Source: Comamonas piscis (GTDB lineage: Bacteria; Pseudomonadota; Gammaproteobacteria; Burkholderiales; Burkholderiaceae_C). Taken from it: 64,000 nt of DNA. Every line of letters begins with the position of its first letter. The first letter of the stretch is position 1. A program made the translations under genes and the position numbers. The notes beneath the pieces were generated by a model. It did no database searches and had not been told where the DNA came from. It worked only from the letters and a program-made list of their open reading frames with translations. Below, in pieces: positions 16,848 to 24,455 of this stretch. The stretch lies in NCBI RefSeq assembly GCF_014109725.1, contig NZ_CP058554.1, forward strand, positions 496,001 through 560,000, given 5' to 3'.

Positions 16848-17915
16848 ATGAAGATTACCCACGCCTTGGTCCGGCCCTGCATCCAGGGGCTGGCTGATCC
16901 GCAATGGAAGTTTGCTCGCGCGCAGGTGCCGCGTCTTGAAGCGGCGGTGTTGGAGCTGCAGGATGAGGACGGTCATATCGGCCTGGGCTATGTGCATGCG
17001 ATTCCCGCGATCTCCACACACGGCGCCGGCGCGCTGGCGGCGCTGGAATTCCTCGCGCCACGGCTGCTGGGGCGGCGCGCCGATGACATCGCCTCCATCA
17101 TGGAGGAGGTCGACGCCACACTGGCCTTCAACCCCACCGTGAAGGCCGGCATCGACATGGCCCTGCATGACCTGCTGGCTCGCCGCCTGGGCGTGCCGGT
17201 ACATGTGCTGCTGGGCGGCAAGATGCGCGATGGCGTCGCGCTGTCGCGCATCCTTCCGATCAAGTCGCCTGACGAAATGGCGGCCATCGCGGCAAGGCTG
17301 GCGGGCGAAGGCTATTCCCAGCTCAAGCTCAAGCTGGCGGGCGATACGGTGACCGACATCCAGCGCATTGCCGCCGTGCGCGCGGCAGTGGGGCCCCATG
17401 TGGCGCTGACGCTCGACCCCAACCAGTCGTACCACGCCAAACAGCTGATCAGTGCGTTCTCCAAAATGGAGCGCTATGACATCGCGCTGATCGAGCAGCC
17501 CGTGCCTGCGGCCGATATCGCCGGGCTGGCGCTGCTGACGCGCACGCTTCCGGTGGCCATCGAGGCTGACGAGAGCGCACAGAGCGTGCGCGATGTGTTC
17601 AGGCTGGTGTCTGAACGCGTGGTGGATGTGATCAACCTCAAGGTCACCAACCTCGGCGGGCTGCGCCACTTCCTCGAAGCCGTGCGTATCTGCGAGGCCG
17701 GCCAGGTGGCCTGCCGCATCGGTGCCGCGTTCGGACCGGCGCTGATGCAGGCCATGGCCCTGCAGGCGGCATGCATTCCGAGGGCGCTGCCCTATGCCTG
17801 CGAGCTGTCGGAGCATCTGCATCTGCAGGATGACCCGTTCACGGCGCTGCCCGTGAAGAACGGCATTCTGACCCTGCCCGACGGGCCGGGTTGCGGTGTG
17901 GGCTGGCGTCGCTGA
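16848..17915 (+). CDS. Mandelate racemase/muconate lactonizing enzyme family protein (enolase superfamily)
   Basis: The 355-residue protein has an N-terminal capping domain and a (beta/alpha)7 barrel. Barrel residues expected for the MLE subgroup are visible: KLKL, metal ligands in LTLDPNQ (Asp), LIEQP (Glu) and IEADES (Asp), and the acid/base Lys in INLKVTNLGG. This two-lysine layout fits muconate cycloisomerase, dipeptide epimerase or related racemase activities; the particular reaction cannot be read off. Start 16848 follows the upstream stop by five bases, showing translational coupling. The surrounding Bug receptors and CoA-transferase suggest an organic-acid pathway. Confidence 0.85.
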   Translation: MKITHALVRPCIQGLADPQWKFARAQVPRLEAAVLELQDEDGHIGLGYVHAIPAISTHGAGALAALEFLAPRLLGRRADDIASIMEEVDATLAFNPTVKAGIDMALHDLLARRLGVPVHVLLGGKMRDGVALSRILPIKSPDEMAAIAARLAGEGYSQLKLKLAGDTVTDIQRIAAVRAAVGPHVALTLDPNQSYHAKQLISAFSKMERYDIALIEQPVPAADIAGLALLTRTLPVAIEADESAQSVRDVFRLVSERVVDVINLKVTNLGGLRHFLEAVRICEAGQVACRIGAAFGPALMQAMALQAACIPRALPYACELSEHLHLQDDPFTALPVKNGILTLPDGPGCGVGWRR

Positions 17916-17999
17916 AGCCGGGCGGAGGGCCTCCGCCCCCGAGACGGTGGACCACCCATTGCGCGATGGCAGGATTTCAATAATGAGGAGACAGGCGCC

Positions 18000-19025
18000 A
18001 TGACATTTCCCCCCCACCTGACTGCGCCTTCGCGCGCGGCAGCCGGCACAGGCCGGCGCACCTTGCTGCTGGCGCTGGCAGCGACCGTGCTGTGCGCCGC
18101 CCTGCCTTGCCTGGCCAGGGCCGAAGGCTTTCCTGATAAGCCGCTGCGGCTGGTCGTGCCCTTTCCGGCCGGTGGCGCTGCGGACATGATGGCGCGCGGT
18201 ATGGCGCAGCGGCTGGGCACCGAGCTGGGACAGCAGGTGGTCGTGGACAACCGGGGTGGCGCTGGTGGCGTGACTGCGGCAGAGCAGGTGGCACGTGCGC
18301 CTGCCGATGGCTACACGCTGTTTTTTGCCACCATGGGAACGCAGGCCATCAATCCGGCGCTGTATGCCAAGCTGCGTTACGACCCGGTTAAGGACTTTGC
18401 GCCGGTGGCGTTGACGCACACCACCCCGCGGGTGCTGGTGGTGGGCGCAGCGGTGCCGGCGCGCACGGTCAAGGAGCTGATTGCGCTGGCAAAAAGCAAG
18501 CCCGGCGTGCTGACCTACGGCTCGGCCGGCAATGGCAGCTCCAGCCATCTGTCGGGTGCGCTCTTCGACGAGCTTGCCGGGGTGAAGATGGTGCATGTGC
18601 CCTACAAGGGTAGTGCGCCGCTGCTCACCGATGTGCTGGCGGGCCGGGTCGACATGACCTTTGACTCCTACACCGTTTACGAAGAACAGATCCGCAGCGG
18701 ACGGGCCCGCGCGCTGGCCGTGACATCGCGTACCCGGCTCAGTTCGCTGCCCGACATCCCGACGCTGGCCGAGTCGGGGCTGGCCGGCTACGACGTCTCG
18801 AACTGGCTGGGCGTCGTGGCGCCGGCCGGAACCCCCCGTAGTGTGATCGACAAACTGAACGCCGCCCTGGTGCGAGCCATGGCAGCGCCCGAACTGCGCA
18901 AACAGCTCACCCAACTCGGCATCGAGCCCACCTCCAGCAGCCCGGAGGAGTTCGCCCAGCTGGTGCGCAGCGAGATCCCCAAGTGGCGCAGCATCGTCCA
19001 ACAGTCCGGCGCGACGGTGGATTGA
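18000..19025 (+). CDS. Bug-family tripartite tricarboxylate receptor 2
   Basis: The 341-residue receptor has a long basic and hydrophobic leader ending CLARAEG. It then shows FPDKPLRLVVPFPAGGAADMMARG, VVVDNRGGAGGVTAAE and VHVPYKGSAPLL. It is 50-odd percent similar by eye to the receptors at 15874 and 23414 but clearly a different gene. GAGGAGA stands 9-10 bases before the ATG. The preceding 84-base gap contains a GC hairpin (17931-17947) without a T run. The alpha/beta hydrolase gene follows after four bases, so the two are coupled. Confidence 0.9.
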   Translation: MTFPPHLTAPSRAAAGTGRRTLLLALAATVLCAALPCLARAEGFPDKPLRLVVPFPAGGAADMMARGMAQRLGTELGQQVVVDNRGGAGGVTAAEQVARAPADGYTLFFATMGTQAINPALYAKLRYDPVKDFAPVALTHTTPRVLVVGAAVPARTVKELIALAKSKPGVLTYGSAGNGSSSHLSGALFDELAGVKMVHVPYKGSAPLLTDVLAGRVDMTFDSYTVYEEQIRSGRARALAVTSRTRLSSLPDIPTLAESGLAGYDVSNWLGVVAPAGTPRSVIDKLNAALVRAMAAPELRKQLTQLGIEPTSSSPEEFAQLVRSEIPKWRSIVQQSGATVD

Positions 19026-19029
19026 CGCC

Positions 19030-19884
19030 ATGGACACCATGACCCCAGCGGCAGTGTTGCGCCGCCGTGAGATGGTCTGCACCAGTGCGGGCGAGATCGA
19101 TGTCGTGATCGACGCTCCCGAGAACGGTGCGGGCCCGGCCATCGTTTTGCTGCCGTCGTCGCAGCGCGATTCGCTGGATTTCGACCCCCTGGCGCAGCAG
19201 CTGGCGCTGCTCGGTCACCGCGTACTGCGACCCCAGCCGCGTGGCATGGGGCGCACCACGCTGCCCCTCGAGCCGCTCACACTGCACGGCCTTGCGCGAG
19301 ATGTGATCGATACCGTTCAGGCACTGGGCGGTGGCAGCGCGGTGCTGGTCGGCCATGCGTTTGGCCATTTCATCGCACGCGTCGCCGACATGGACCACCC
19401 GCAATGCGTGCGCGGCGTGGTCGTGGCGGGGGCTGCCGCGCGCGTGTTTCCGGCAGGCATGGCGGAATCGCTGGACTTGGCCTCGGACTCCCGCCAGCCC
19501 GCTGCCCTGCGCATCGCCCATCTGCAGCGCGCCTTCTTCGCCCCGGGCAACGACCCCAAGGCCTGGCTCGAAGGCTGGCATCCCGAGTTGCGAGCGATCT
19601 ACCGCGCGGCGGGCAGGGTGCCGCCGAAGGACCGCTGGTGGACGGTGGCGAACGCCCCAGTGCTGGACCTGCAAGGCGCTCAGGATCCCTGGCGCCCGCC
19701 GGAAAGCCGCGGCGAGCTGCAGGATCTGCTCGGCGCACAGCAGGTGACGGTGCAGGTGATCGACCAGGCCAGCCATGCACTGGTGGTGGAGCAACCCGTC
19801 GCGGTGGCTGCTGCTATCGCGCGCTGGATGGCCCTGCTGCCGGAGGGGGGCGGACGCAGCGCAGGCGCAGCACATGGGGTTTAA
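19030..19884 (+). CDS. Alpha/beta-hydrolase-fold protein with alanine at the nucleophile position
   Basis: The 284-residue protein has the overall alpha/beta hydrolase pattern: strand IVLLPSSQRDSLDF, an LRPQPRGMGRT loop, a nucleophile-elbow strand, Asp in LQGAQDP and a late His in DQASHALVVEQP. The elbow, however, reads VLVGHAFGHF, so the Gly-x-Ser-x-Gly serine is Ala110. A classical serine ester hydrolysis is therefore unlikely. The protein may use the His/Asp pair differently, as some C-C cleaving or cofactor-free oxygenase relatives do, or be a binding protein. It is coupled to the Bug receptor upstream and precedes a LysR gene. Confidence 0.8.
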   Translation: MDTMTPAAVLRRREMVCTSAGEIDVVIDAPENGAGPAIVLLPSSQRDSLDFDPLAQQLALLGHRVLRPQPRGMGRTTLPLEPLTLHGLARDVIDTVQALGGGSAVLVGHAFGHFIARVADMDHPQCVRGVVVAGAAARVFPAGMAESLDLASDSRQPAALRIAHLQRAFFAPGNDPKAWLEGWHPELRAIYRAAGRVPPKDRWWTVANAPVLDLQGAQDPWRPPESRGELQDLLGAQQVTVQVIDQASHALVVEQPVAVAAAIARWMALLPEGGGRSAGAAHGV

Positions 19885-19917
19885 TCAGCCATTGTCCTGA
19901 AGCCTCTTTCCTATTCA

Positions 19918-20886
19918 ATGTGCAGCGCCAAAGCCACCACACTCCAGCTCGACATCGCCTCCAACCTGCACAAATGGCGCACGTTTTTGGCCATCGCCGA
20001 GCTGGGCAGCTTGACGCGGGCCGCGCTCTTTCTTGACAGCAACCAATCCCTGCTGAGCCGCCAACTGAATGCGCTGGAGCGCGACTGCGGCGCGCGGCTG
20101 TTCAACCGCACCGGGCGCGGCGTGACCCTGTCCGATGTGGGCGAACGCATCTTTCCCCATGTGAAGAACCTGCTGGCGGATGCCGAGCAGCTGGAGGTCG
20201 AGATCCGTGGCGAGGCGCGCGAGCCCGCCGGGCGTGTCACCGTGGGCTCGCTGCCGTCCATCTCCGGCCCCATTGTGGGGCGGCTGTTCCAGCAGATCCG
20301 GGCGCAGTTTCCTGGCATCCACCTGAAGATTCTCGAAGGCTCAAGTGGCCAGGTCGAGGAATGGCTGGCCGATGCGCGTGTGGATATCGCCATTCTCTAC
20401 CGCTACAGTCATGCGGTGCCCGAGCAGGAGCAGGCGCTGGCCAGCGTGGAGAGCTTTCTGATCGGTCCGGCGGGCGATGCGCTGACTTCGGCGCCGGAAG
20501 TAGCCTTTTCCGCACTGCACGATCTGCCCTTCATCCTGCCCAGTGCGCCCAATGGCCTGCGTACGACCTTGGATGCGCTGGCGCGCCAGGAGCACATGAA
20601 TCTGGTGCCTGTCATCGAAGCCGATTCGCTGCCGCTGATGCGCTCGCTGGTCGCGCAGGAGCGGCTCTACACCGTGTTGCCGATCCACGCTGTCTGGAAC
20701 GAGGTGCAGGAGGGCAGCCTCAGCGCCGCGCGCATCGTCGATCCACCGCTGCAGCGCATCGTCTCCATGGTCTTTGCCCGGAACAAGGGCCCCGGCCGCG
20801 CGGCCTCGGCCGTGGCGCGGCAGATCGCGCAGATCGTCGATGAACAGGCGCGCGCTGGCATGTGGCGCTCCACGCTGCAGGCATAA
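19918..20886 (+). CDS. LysR-family transcriptional regulator
   Basis: The 322-residue protein has an N-terminal winged helix (LHKWRTFLAIAELGSLTRAALFLDSNQSLLSRQLNALERDCGARLF, in pieces) and the usual periplasmic-binding-like effector domain (RVTVGSLPSISGPIVGRL). It is probably the regulator of the surrounding acid-degradation cluster and responds to a pathway intermediate. It lies in the same direction as its presumed targets. Its segment SHAVPEQEQALASVESFLIGPAGDAL is ordinary for the family. The start adds a short tail (MCSAKATTLQLDIASN) before the HTH; a start slightly downstream is possible but no ATG is there. Confidence 0.88.
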   Translation: MCSAKATTLQLDIASNLHKWRTFLAIAELGSLTRAALFLDSNQSLLSRQLNALERDCGARLFNRTGRGVTLSDVGERIFPHVKNLLADAEQLEVEIRGEAREPAGRVTVGSLPSISGPIVGRLFQQIRAQFPGIHLKILEGSSGQVEEWLADARVDIAILYRYSHAVPEQEQALASVESFLIGPAGDALTSAPEVAFSALHDLPFILPSAPNGLRTTLDALARQEHMNLVPVIEADSLPLMRSLVAQERLYTVLPIHAVWNEVQEGSLSAARIVDPPLQRIVSMVFARNKGPGRAASAVARQIAQIVDEQARAGMWRSTLQA

Positions 20887-20961
20887 CAGCTTTGCCGGCT
20901 GCCGGGGGGTGAGCCGGCCAGCATGCATGGTGAAATCATGAGCTGCATACGAAGGAGACCC

Positions 20962-21537
20962 ATGCCCCGCATTTCCCTACCCGCCCCAGAGCACATGTCG
21001 CCCGCTCAACGCCAGGTCTACGACAAGGTCGTGTCCGGTCCGCGCGGCAAGATCGAAGGTCCGCTGCGCGCGGCGCTGCACAACGCCGAGTTGGCCGACT
21101 GCTGGCAAGCCCTTGGTGCGCTGCTGCGTTACCGCACCAGCCTGACGCCTCGGCAGTCGGAGATCGCCATTCTGGTGACAGGCCGTGCCTGCCAGTCTCC
21201 GTTCGAGTGGTACGCGCACCGGCGTGAGTCGGAGAAGATCGGCATCGAGGCCGATATCCTCGAAGCCTTGCTGGCCCAGACGCCGCCACCGTTTCGCGCG
21301 CCGGAGGAGCAGCTGGTGTACCAGTTCGCACTGGAGCTCAACCAGCAGCGCTCGGTATCGGATGCGACCTACGCCGCGACGCTGGAGGTGTTTGGCGAGC
21401 GCGCCGTGGTGGAGCTGACGGCGCTGGTCGGCTACTACACCATGGTGGCGATGACGCTGAATGCCCACGAGATTCCGTTGCCCGAAGGCCAGCAGCCGGC
21501 CTTTCCCTTGCCGCAACACCAGGGAGATCGGCCATGA
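20962..21537 (+). CDS. Carboxymuconolactone decarboxylase (CMD) family protein
   Basis: The 191-residue, mostly helical protein has the CMD/AhpD-like block LTPRQSEIAILVTGRACQSPFEWYAHRRESEKIGI and a second ELTALVGYYTMVAMTLNAHEI segment. It carries one Cys in the active region and no CxxC pair, so it is not an AhpD-type peroxidase reductant. A decarboxylase or isomerase role is more likely. AAGGAGA lies before the ATG at 20962. The stop overlaps the next start (ATGA at 21534), showing translational coupling to the amidohydrolase. The pairing resembles protocatechuate-type branches. Confidence 0.82.
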   Translation: MPRISLPAPEHMSPAQRQVYDKVVSGPRGKIEGPLRAALHNAELADCWQALGALLRYRTSLTPRQSEIAILVTGRACQSPFEWYAHRRESEKIGIEADILEALLAQTPPPFRAPEEQLVYQFALELNQQRSVSDATYAATLEVFGERAVVELTALVGYYTMVAMTLNAHEIPLPEGQQPAFPLPQHQGDRP

Positions 21538-22349
21538 GCGATGCGATCATCCGGGGCTGGGACTGCCACGCCCACTTGTTCGGGCCCTACGCGCGCTATC
21601 CGCTGAACGGGGACCGCAGCTATACGCCGCCCGAAGCCCTGCAGGCCGACTATCTGGCGCTGTTGCAGCGCCTGGGCCTCTCGCACGGCGTGCTGGTGCA
21701 ACCCAGTGCCTATGGAGAAGACCACGGCTTGCTGCTGGACACGCTGGCCGCCTTGCCCCAGCTGCGCGGCGTTGCCGTGCTGCGCCCCCATGCAGTGGAG
21801 CGCCTGCCCGGGCTGCGCGCCCGCGGCGTGCGCGCGGCGCGCTTCAGCCAACGCAGTGCCGGCGGCAACTTCGCCGGCAGCGCGTCGCTGCAGGATCTGG
21901 AAGACATGGCCGCTGCCTTGGCCAGCGAAGGACTGCATGCCGAGCTGTGGACCGATTGCCAGGTGCTGCCCGACATTGCACCGCGCCTGCGCCAGCTGCC
22001 GGTGCCGGTGGTCATCGACCACATGGGCGGTTTCGATGCCGCCGCTGGCGTGGACGCGCCTGGCTTTCGCCAACTGCTGTCCTTGCTGGAGGACGGCACG
22101 GTGTGGGTCAAGCTGTGCGCCTACCGCAATGTGATGGGCGATGCCGACCTGGAGCGCGCCCGGCCGTTTCATGACCGGATGCTGGAGGCCAACCCCGAAC
22201 AGCTGGTCTGGGGCAGCGACTGGCCGCACCTGCGCGTGGTGCCCGAGCCCGATGCTGGGCTGCTGTTGGACACTTTCAAGCAGTGGTCCGGGAGCGATGC
22301 AGTGGCGCGCCAGGTGCTGCAGGACAACCCGACGCGACTCTACGACTGA
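21534..22349 (+). CDS. Amidohydrolase-superfamily lactonase (2-pyrone-4,6-dicarboxylate hydrolase-like)
   Basis: The 271-residue protein opens with WDCHAHLFGP (the HxH metal pair). It contains VIDHMGGFDAAAG (His) and WGSDWPH (catalytic Asp), the set found in LigI-type 2-pyrone-4,6-dicarboxylate lactonases and related TIM-barrel dicarboxylate hydrolases. LigI opens the pyrone ring in the protocatechuate 4,5-cleavage route. Whether the substrate here is PDC itself or another cyclic ester is not shown, since no other 4,5-pathway gene is present. It overlaps the CMD gene by four bases. Confidence 0.82.
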   Translation: MSDAIIRGWDCHAHLFGPYARYPLNGDRSYTPPEALQADYLALLQRLGLSHGVLVQPSAYGEDHGLLLDTLAALPQLRGVAVLRPHAVERLPGLRARGVRAARFSQRSAGGNFAGSASLQDLEDMAAALASEGLHAELWTDCQVLPDIAPRLRQLPVPVVIDHMGGFDAAAGVDAPGFRQLLSLLEDGTVWVKLCAYRNVMGDADLERARPFHDRMLEANPEQLVWGSDWPHLRVVPEPDAGLLLDTFKQWSGSDAVARQVLQDNPTRLYD

Positions 22350-22389
22350 CGGGACGTGGCAGGGCGCGCGCCATGCGCGCCGCCTGCGC

Positions 22390-23175
22390 TCAACGCCCGG
22401 TGAACACCGGGGCGCGCTTTTCCTTGAACGCCAGCTGCGCCTCCTTGGCATCGTCGGTCTTGGCGATCTGCGCCGTCATGTCCTGTTCATAGCGGTAGCC
22501 ATCGCGCAGGCTCATGTCCTCGACCACATTCATGGTGTGCTTGCCCATGCGTGTCGACACCGGGCTCTTGGAGGCGATGACGGCCGCCAGTTGCATCGCG
22601 GTGGGCATCAGTTCTTCAGGCGGGGTGCAGGCCAGAACGATGCCAAGGCGGTACAGCTCGACGCCTGGCATGCGGTAGCCCGTCAGCATCATGTGGCGCA
22701 GCTGGGTATGGTTGAACAGCCGCATCGCATGGCGACTGCCGCCGAGCAGACCCACATCCACCTCGGGCAGGCCCAGCGAGGCCTTGTCCGAGCACAGCAG
22801 CAGGTCGGAGGACGCAGCCATCGCCAGGCCCGATCCGAGCGCCACGCCATTGATCGCACAGATCACCGGCTTGGCGCATTCGCGGATCGCATGGAAACAC
22901 TCGCGCGTGCGGCGTGAGTGTGCGAGCAGGTCACCGGGGCCCTTGATGACATCGGCCCGGCCCTTGAGGTCTGCACCTGCGCAGAACACTTTGCCCGCCC
23001 CGGTGAGTAGCACAACGCGGACCTCGTCCATCTCCGAGACCCGGTCCAGCGCCCAGGTCAGCTCGTCATTGAGCGTGCGCGTCAGCGCGTTCACCGGGGG
23101 GCTGTCGAGCGTCATCACGGCAATATGGTCGCTGACCTCTACCTTCAACTGCGTCAATTCGTTCCAGTCGCTCAT
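22390..23175 (-). CDS. Enoyl-CoA hydratase/isomerase family protein
   Basis: The 261-residue crotonase-fold protein has VFCAGADLKG (first oxyanion-hole strand, near residues 65-74) and AINGVALGSGLAMAASSDL (second). The equivalent of the second catalytic glutamate region reads LGLPEVDVGLLGG, with Glu present. It would hydrate or isomerise an acyl-CoA. It faces the plus-strand cluster and is divergent from the third Bug receptor. With the CoA-transferase at 14460 it supports a CoA-ester pathway for the imported acid. Confidence 0.87.
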   Translation of the reverse strand: MSDWNELTQLKVEVSDHIAVMTLDSPPVNALTRTLNDELTWALDRVSEMDEVRVVLLTGAGKVFCAGADLKGRADVIKGPGDLLAHSRRTRECFHAIRECAKPVICAINGVALGSGLAMAASSDLLLCSDKASLGLPEVDVGLLGGSRHAMRLFNHTQLRHMMLTGYRMPGVELYRLGIVLACTPPEELMPTAMQLAAVIASKSPVSTRMGKHTMNVVEDMSLRDGYRYEQDMTAQIAKTDDAKEAQLAFKEKRAPVFTGR

Positions 23176-23413
23176 GTCTCTTCTCTCGGTGATGGCAAAG
23201 AACCAGTCTATCCAATGGCCCCCGGTGGCAGCCAGCTCTGCAGCATCACTTCTGTTATGCGCATTGATGCGATGCAGGCACGGCCGCTATGTCTCGGAAT
23301 GCATGCCAGCCTTGCCGCAGCTTGGCTGGGACAGGATTGTGCGGTGTGCCTACACTGGCAGTTGGGCGGGCTCGCCGTGCCCCGACAACGCATAAAAAAT
23401 GGAGAGACATCAA

Positions 23414-24397
23414 ATGCAACGCAAGCAATTCATCGCCGGACTCGCTCTGGCTGCCGTGGCCATGACCGCCGTGCACGCGGGCGAGGGCCCGGGTGGCTAT
23501 CCGAGCAAGCCTATCCGTCTGGTGGTGCCTTTCCTGGCAGGCGGCGCCACCGACCAGATGGCACGCGGTATGGGCCAGAAGCTGGCTGAGGCGCTGGGCC
23601 AGCCGGTGATCGTGGACAACAGGGCCGGCGCGGGCGGCAGCATTGGTGCCGAGGCCGTTGCCAACGCCCCCAAGGATGGCTATACGCTGCTGTACTCGAC
23701 GATGGGGGTGTTGACCATCAATCCCAGCCTGTATGCCAACCTCAAATACGATCCGGCCACCAGCTTTGCGCCGGTGGGCCTGACCCATGTCACCGCCAAC
23801 CTGCTGGTGGTGAACCCGCAGGTGCCGGCAAAATCGGTGGCCGAACTGGTAGCACTGGCGCGGAAGAAACCGGGCGGGCTGAGCTTCAGCTCGGCGGGTA
23901 ACGGCACCAGCAGCCACCTGTCGGGCGAGCTGTTCAAATCGATCGCTGGGGTGGACATACAGCATGTTCCCTACAAGGGCAGCTCGGCGGGGCTGCCCGA
24001 CCTGCTGGCCGGGCGCATCGACATGACGTTCGACACCGCATCCCTCTTTGGCGAGTACATCCGGAGTGGCAAACTGCGGCCGCTGGCAGTAACGTCGCGT
24101 GCGCGCATGCCGGCGATGCCCGAGGTGCCGGCCATGGCCGAGACTGCCGGCTTCAAGGACTATGACGTCTCGCTATGGCTGGGTGTGCTGGCGCCGGCCG
24201 GGACCTCGCCGGAGATCGTGGCCTACCTCAACCGCAAGCTGGTCGAGGTGATGCGCGACCCGTCGATGGAAAGTTCGCTCAAGCCCTTCGGCATCCAGCC
24301 GCTGCACAGCAGCCCGCAGGAGTTCGCCAACGTCATCGACCAGGATCGCAAGAAATGGGCGGCGGTGGTTAAGTCGGCCAACGTCCAGGCGGATTGA
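23414..24397 (+). CDS. Bug-family tripartite tricarboxylate receptor 3
   Basis: The 327-residue receptor has the signal peptide MQRKQFIAGLALAAVAMTAVHA, then YPSKPIRLVVPFLAGGATDQMARG, VIVDNRAGAGGSIGAE and VPYKGSSAGLPDLLAGRIDM. The start at 23414 has GGAGAG seven bases upstream; the ATG at 23399 would spoil the signal peptide. This is the third orphan receptor of the cluster, with no TctA or TctB gene in the window. It is divergent from the enoyl-CoA hydratase. Confidence 0.9.
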   Translation: MQRKQFIAGLALAAVAMTAVHAGEGPGGYPSKPIRLVVPFLAGGATDQMARGMGQKLAEALGQPVIVDNRAGAGGSIGAEAVANAPKDGYTLLYSTMGVLTINPSLYANLKYDPATSFAPVGLTHVTANLLVVNPQVPAKSVAELVALARKKPGGLSFSSAGNGTSSHLSGELFKSIAGVDIQHVPYKGSSAGLPDLLAGRIDMTFDTASLFGEYIRSGKLRPLAVTSRARMPAMPEVPAMAETAGFKDYDVSLWLGVLAPAGTSPEIVAYLNRKLVEVMRDPSMESSLKPFGIQPLHSSPQEFANVIDQDRKKWAAVVKSANVQAD

Positions 24398-24455
24398 TCC
24401 GGACCGCAGCGCGCCAGGTCGGTGAACGCCGCTGGTCCTTGGGTTGAGACGCCCA

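Noticed and set aside
17931..17947. Perfect GC hairpin between the MLE and second Bug genes as a terminator
   Set aside because: There is almost no loop and no T run, and the downstream gene has its own ribosome site in the same direction; not supported as an intrinsic terminator.
16623..19142. 839-codon open frame antisense to the MLE and Bug genes
   Set aside because: It is a mirror of high-GC genes on the other strand; the sense products are clear families.
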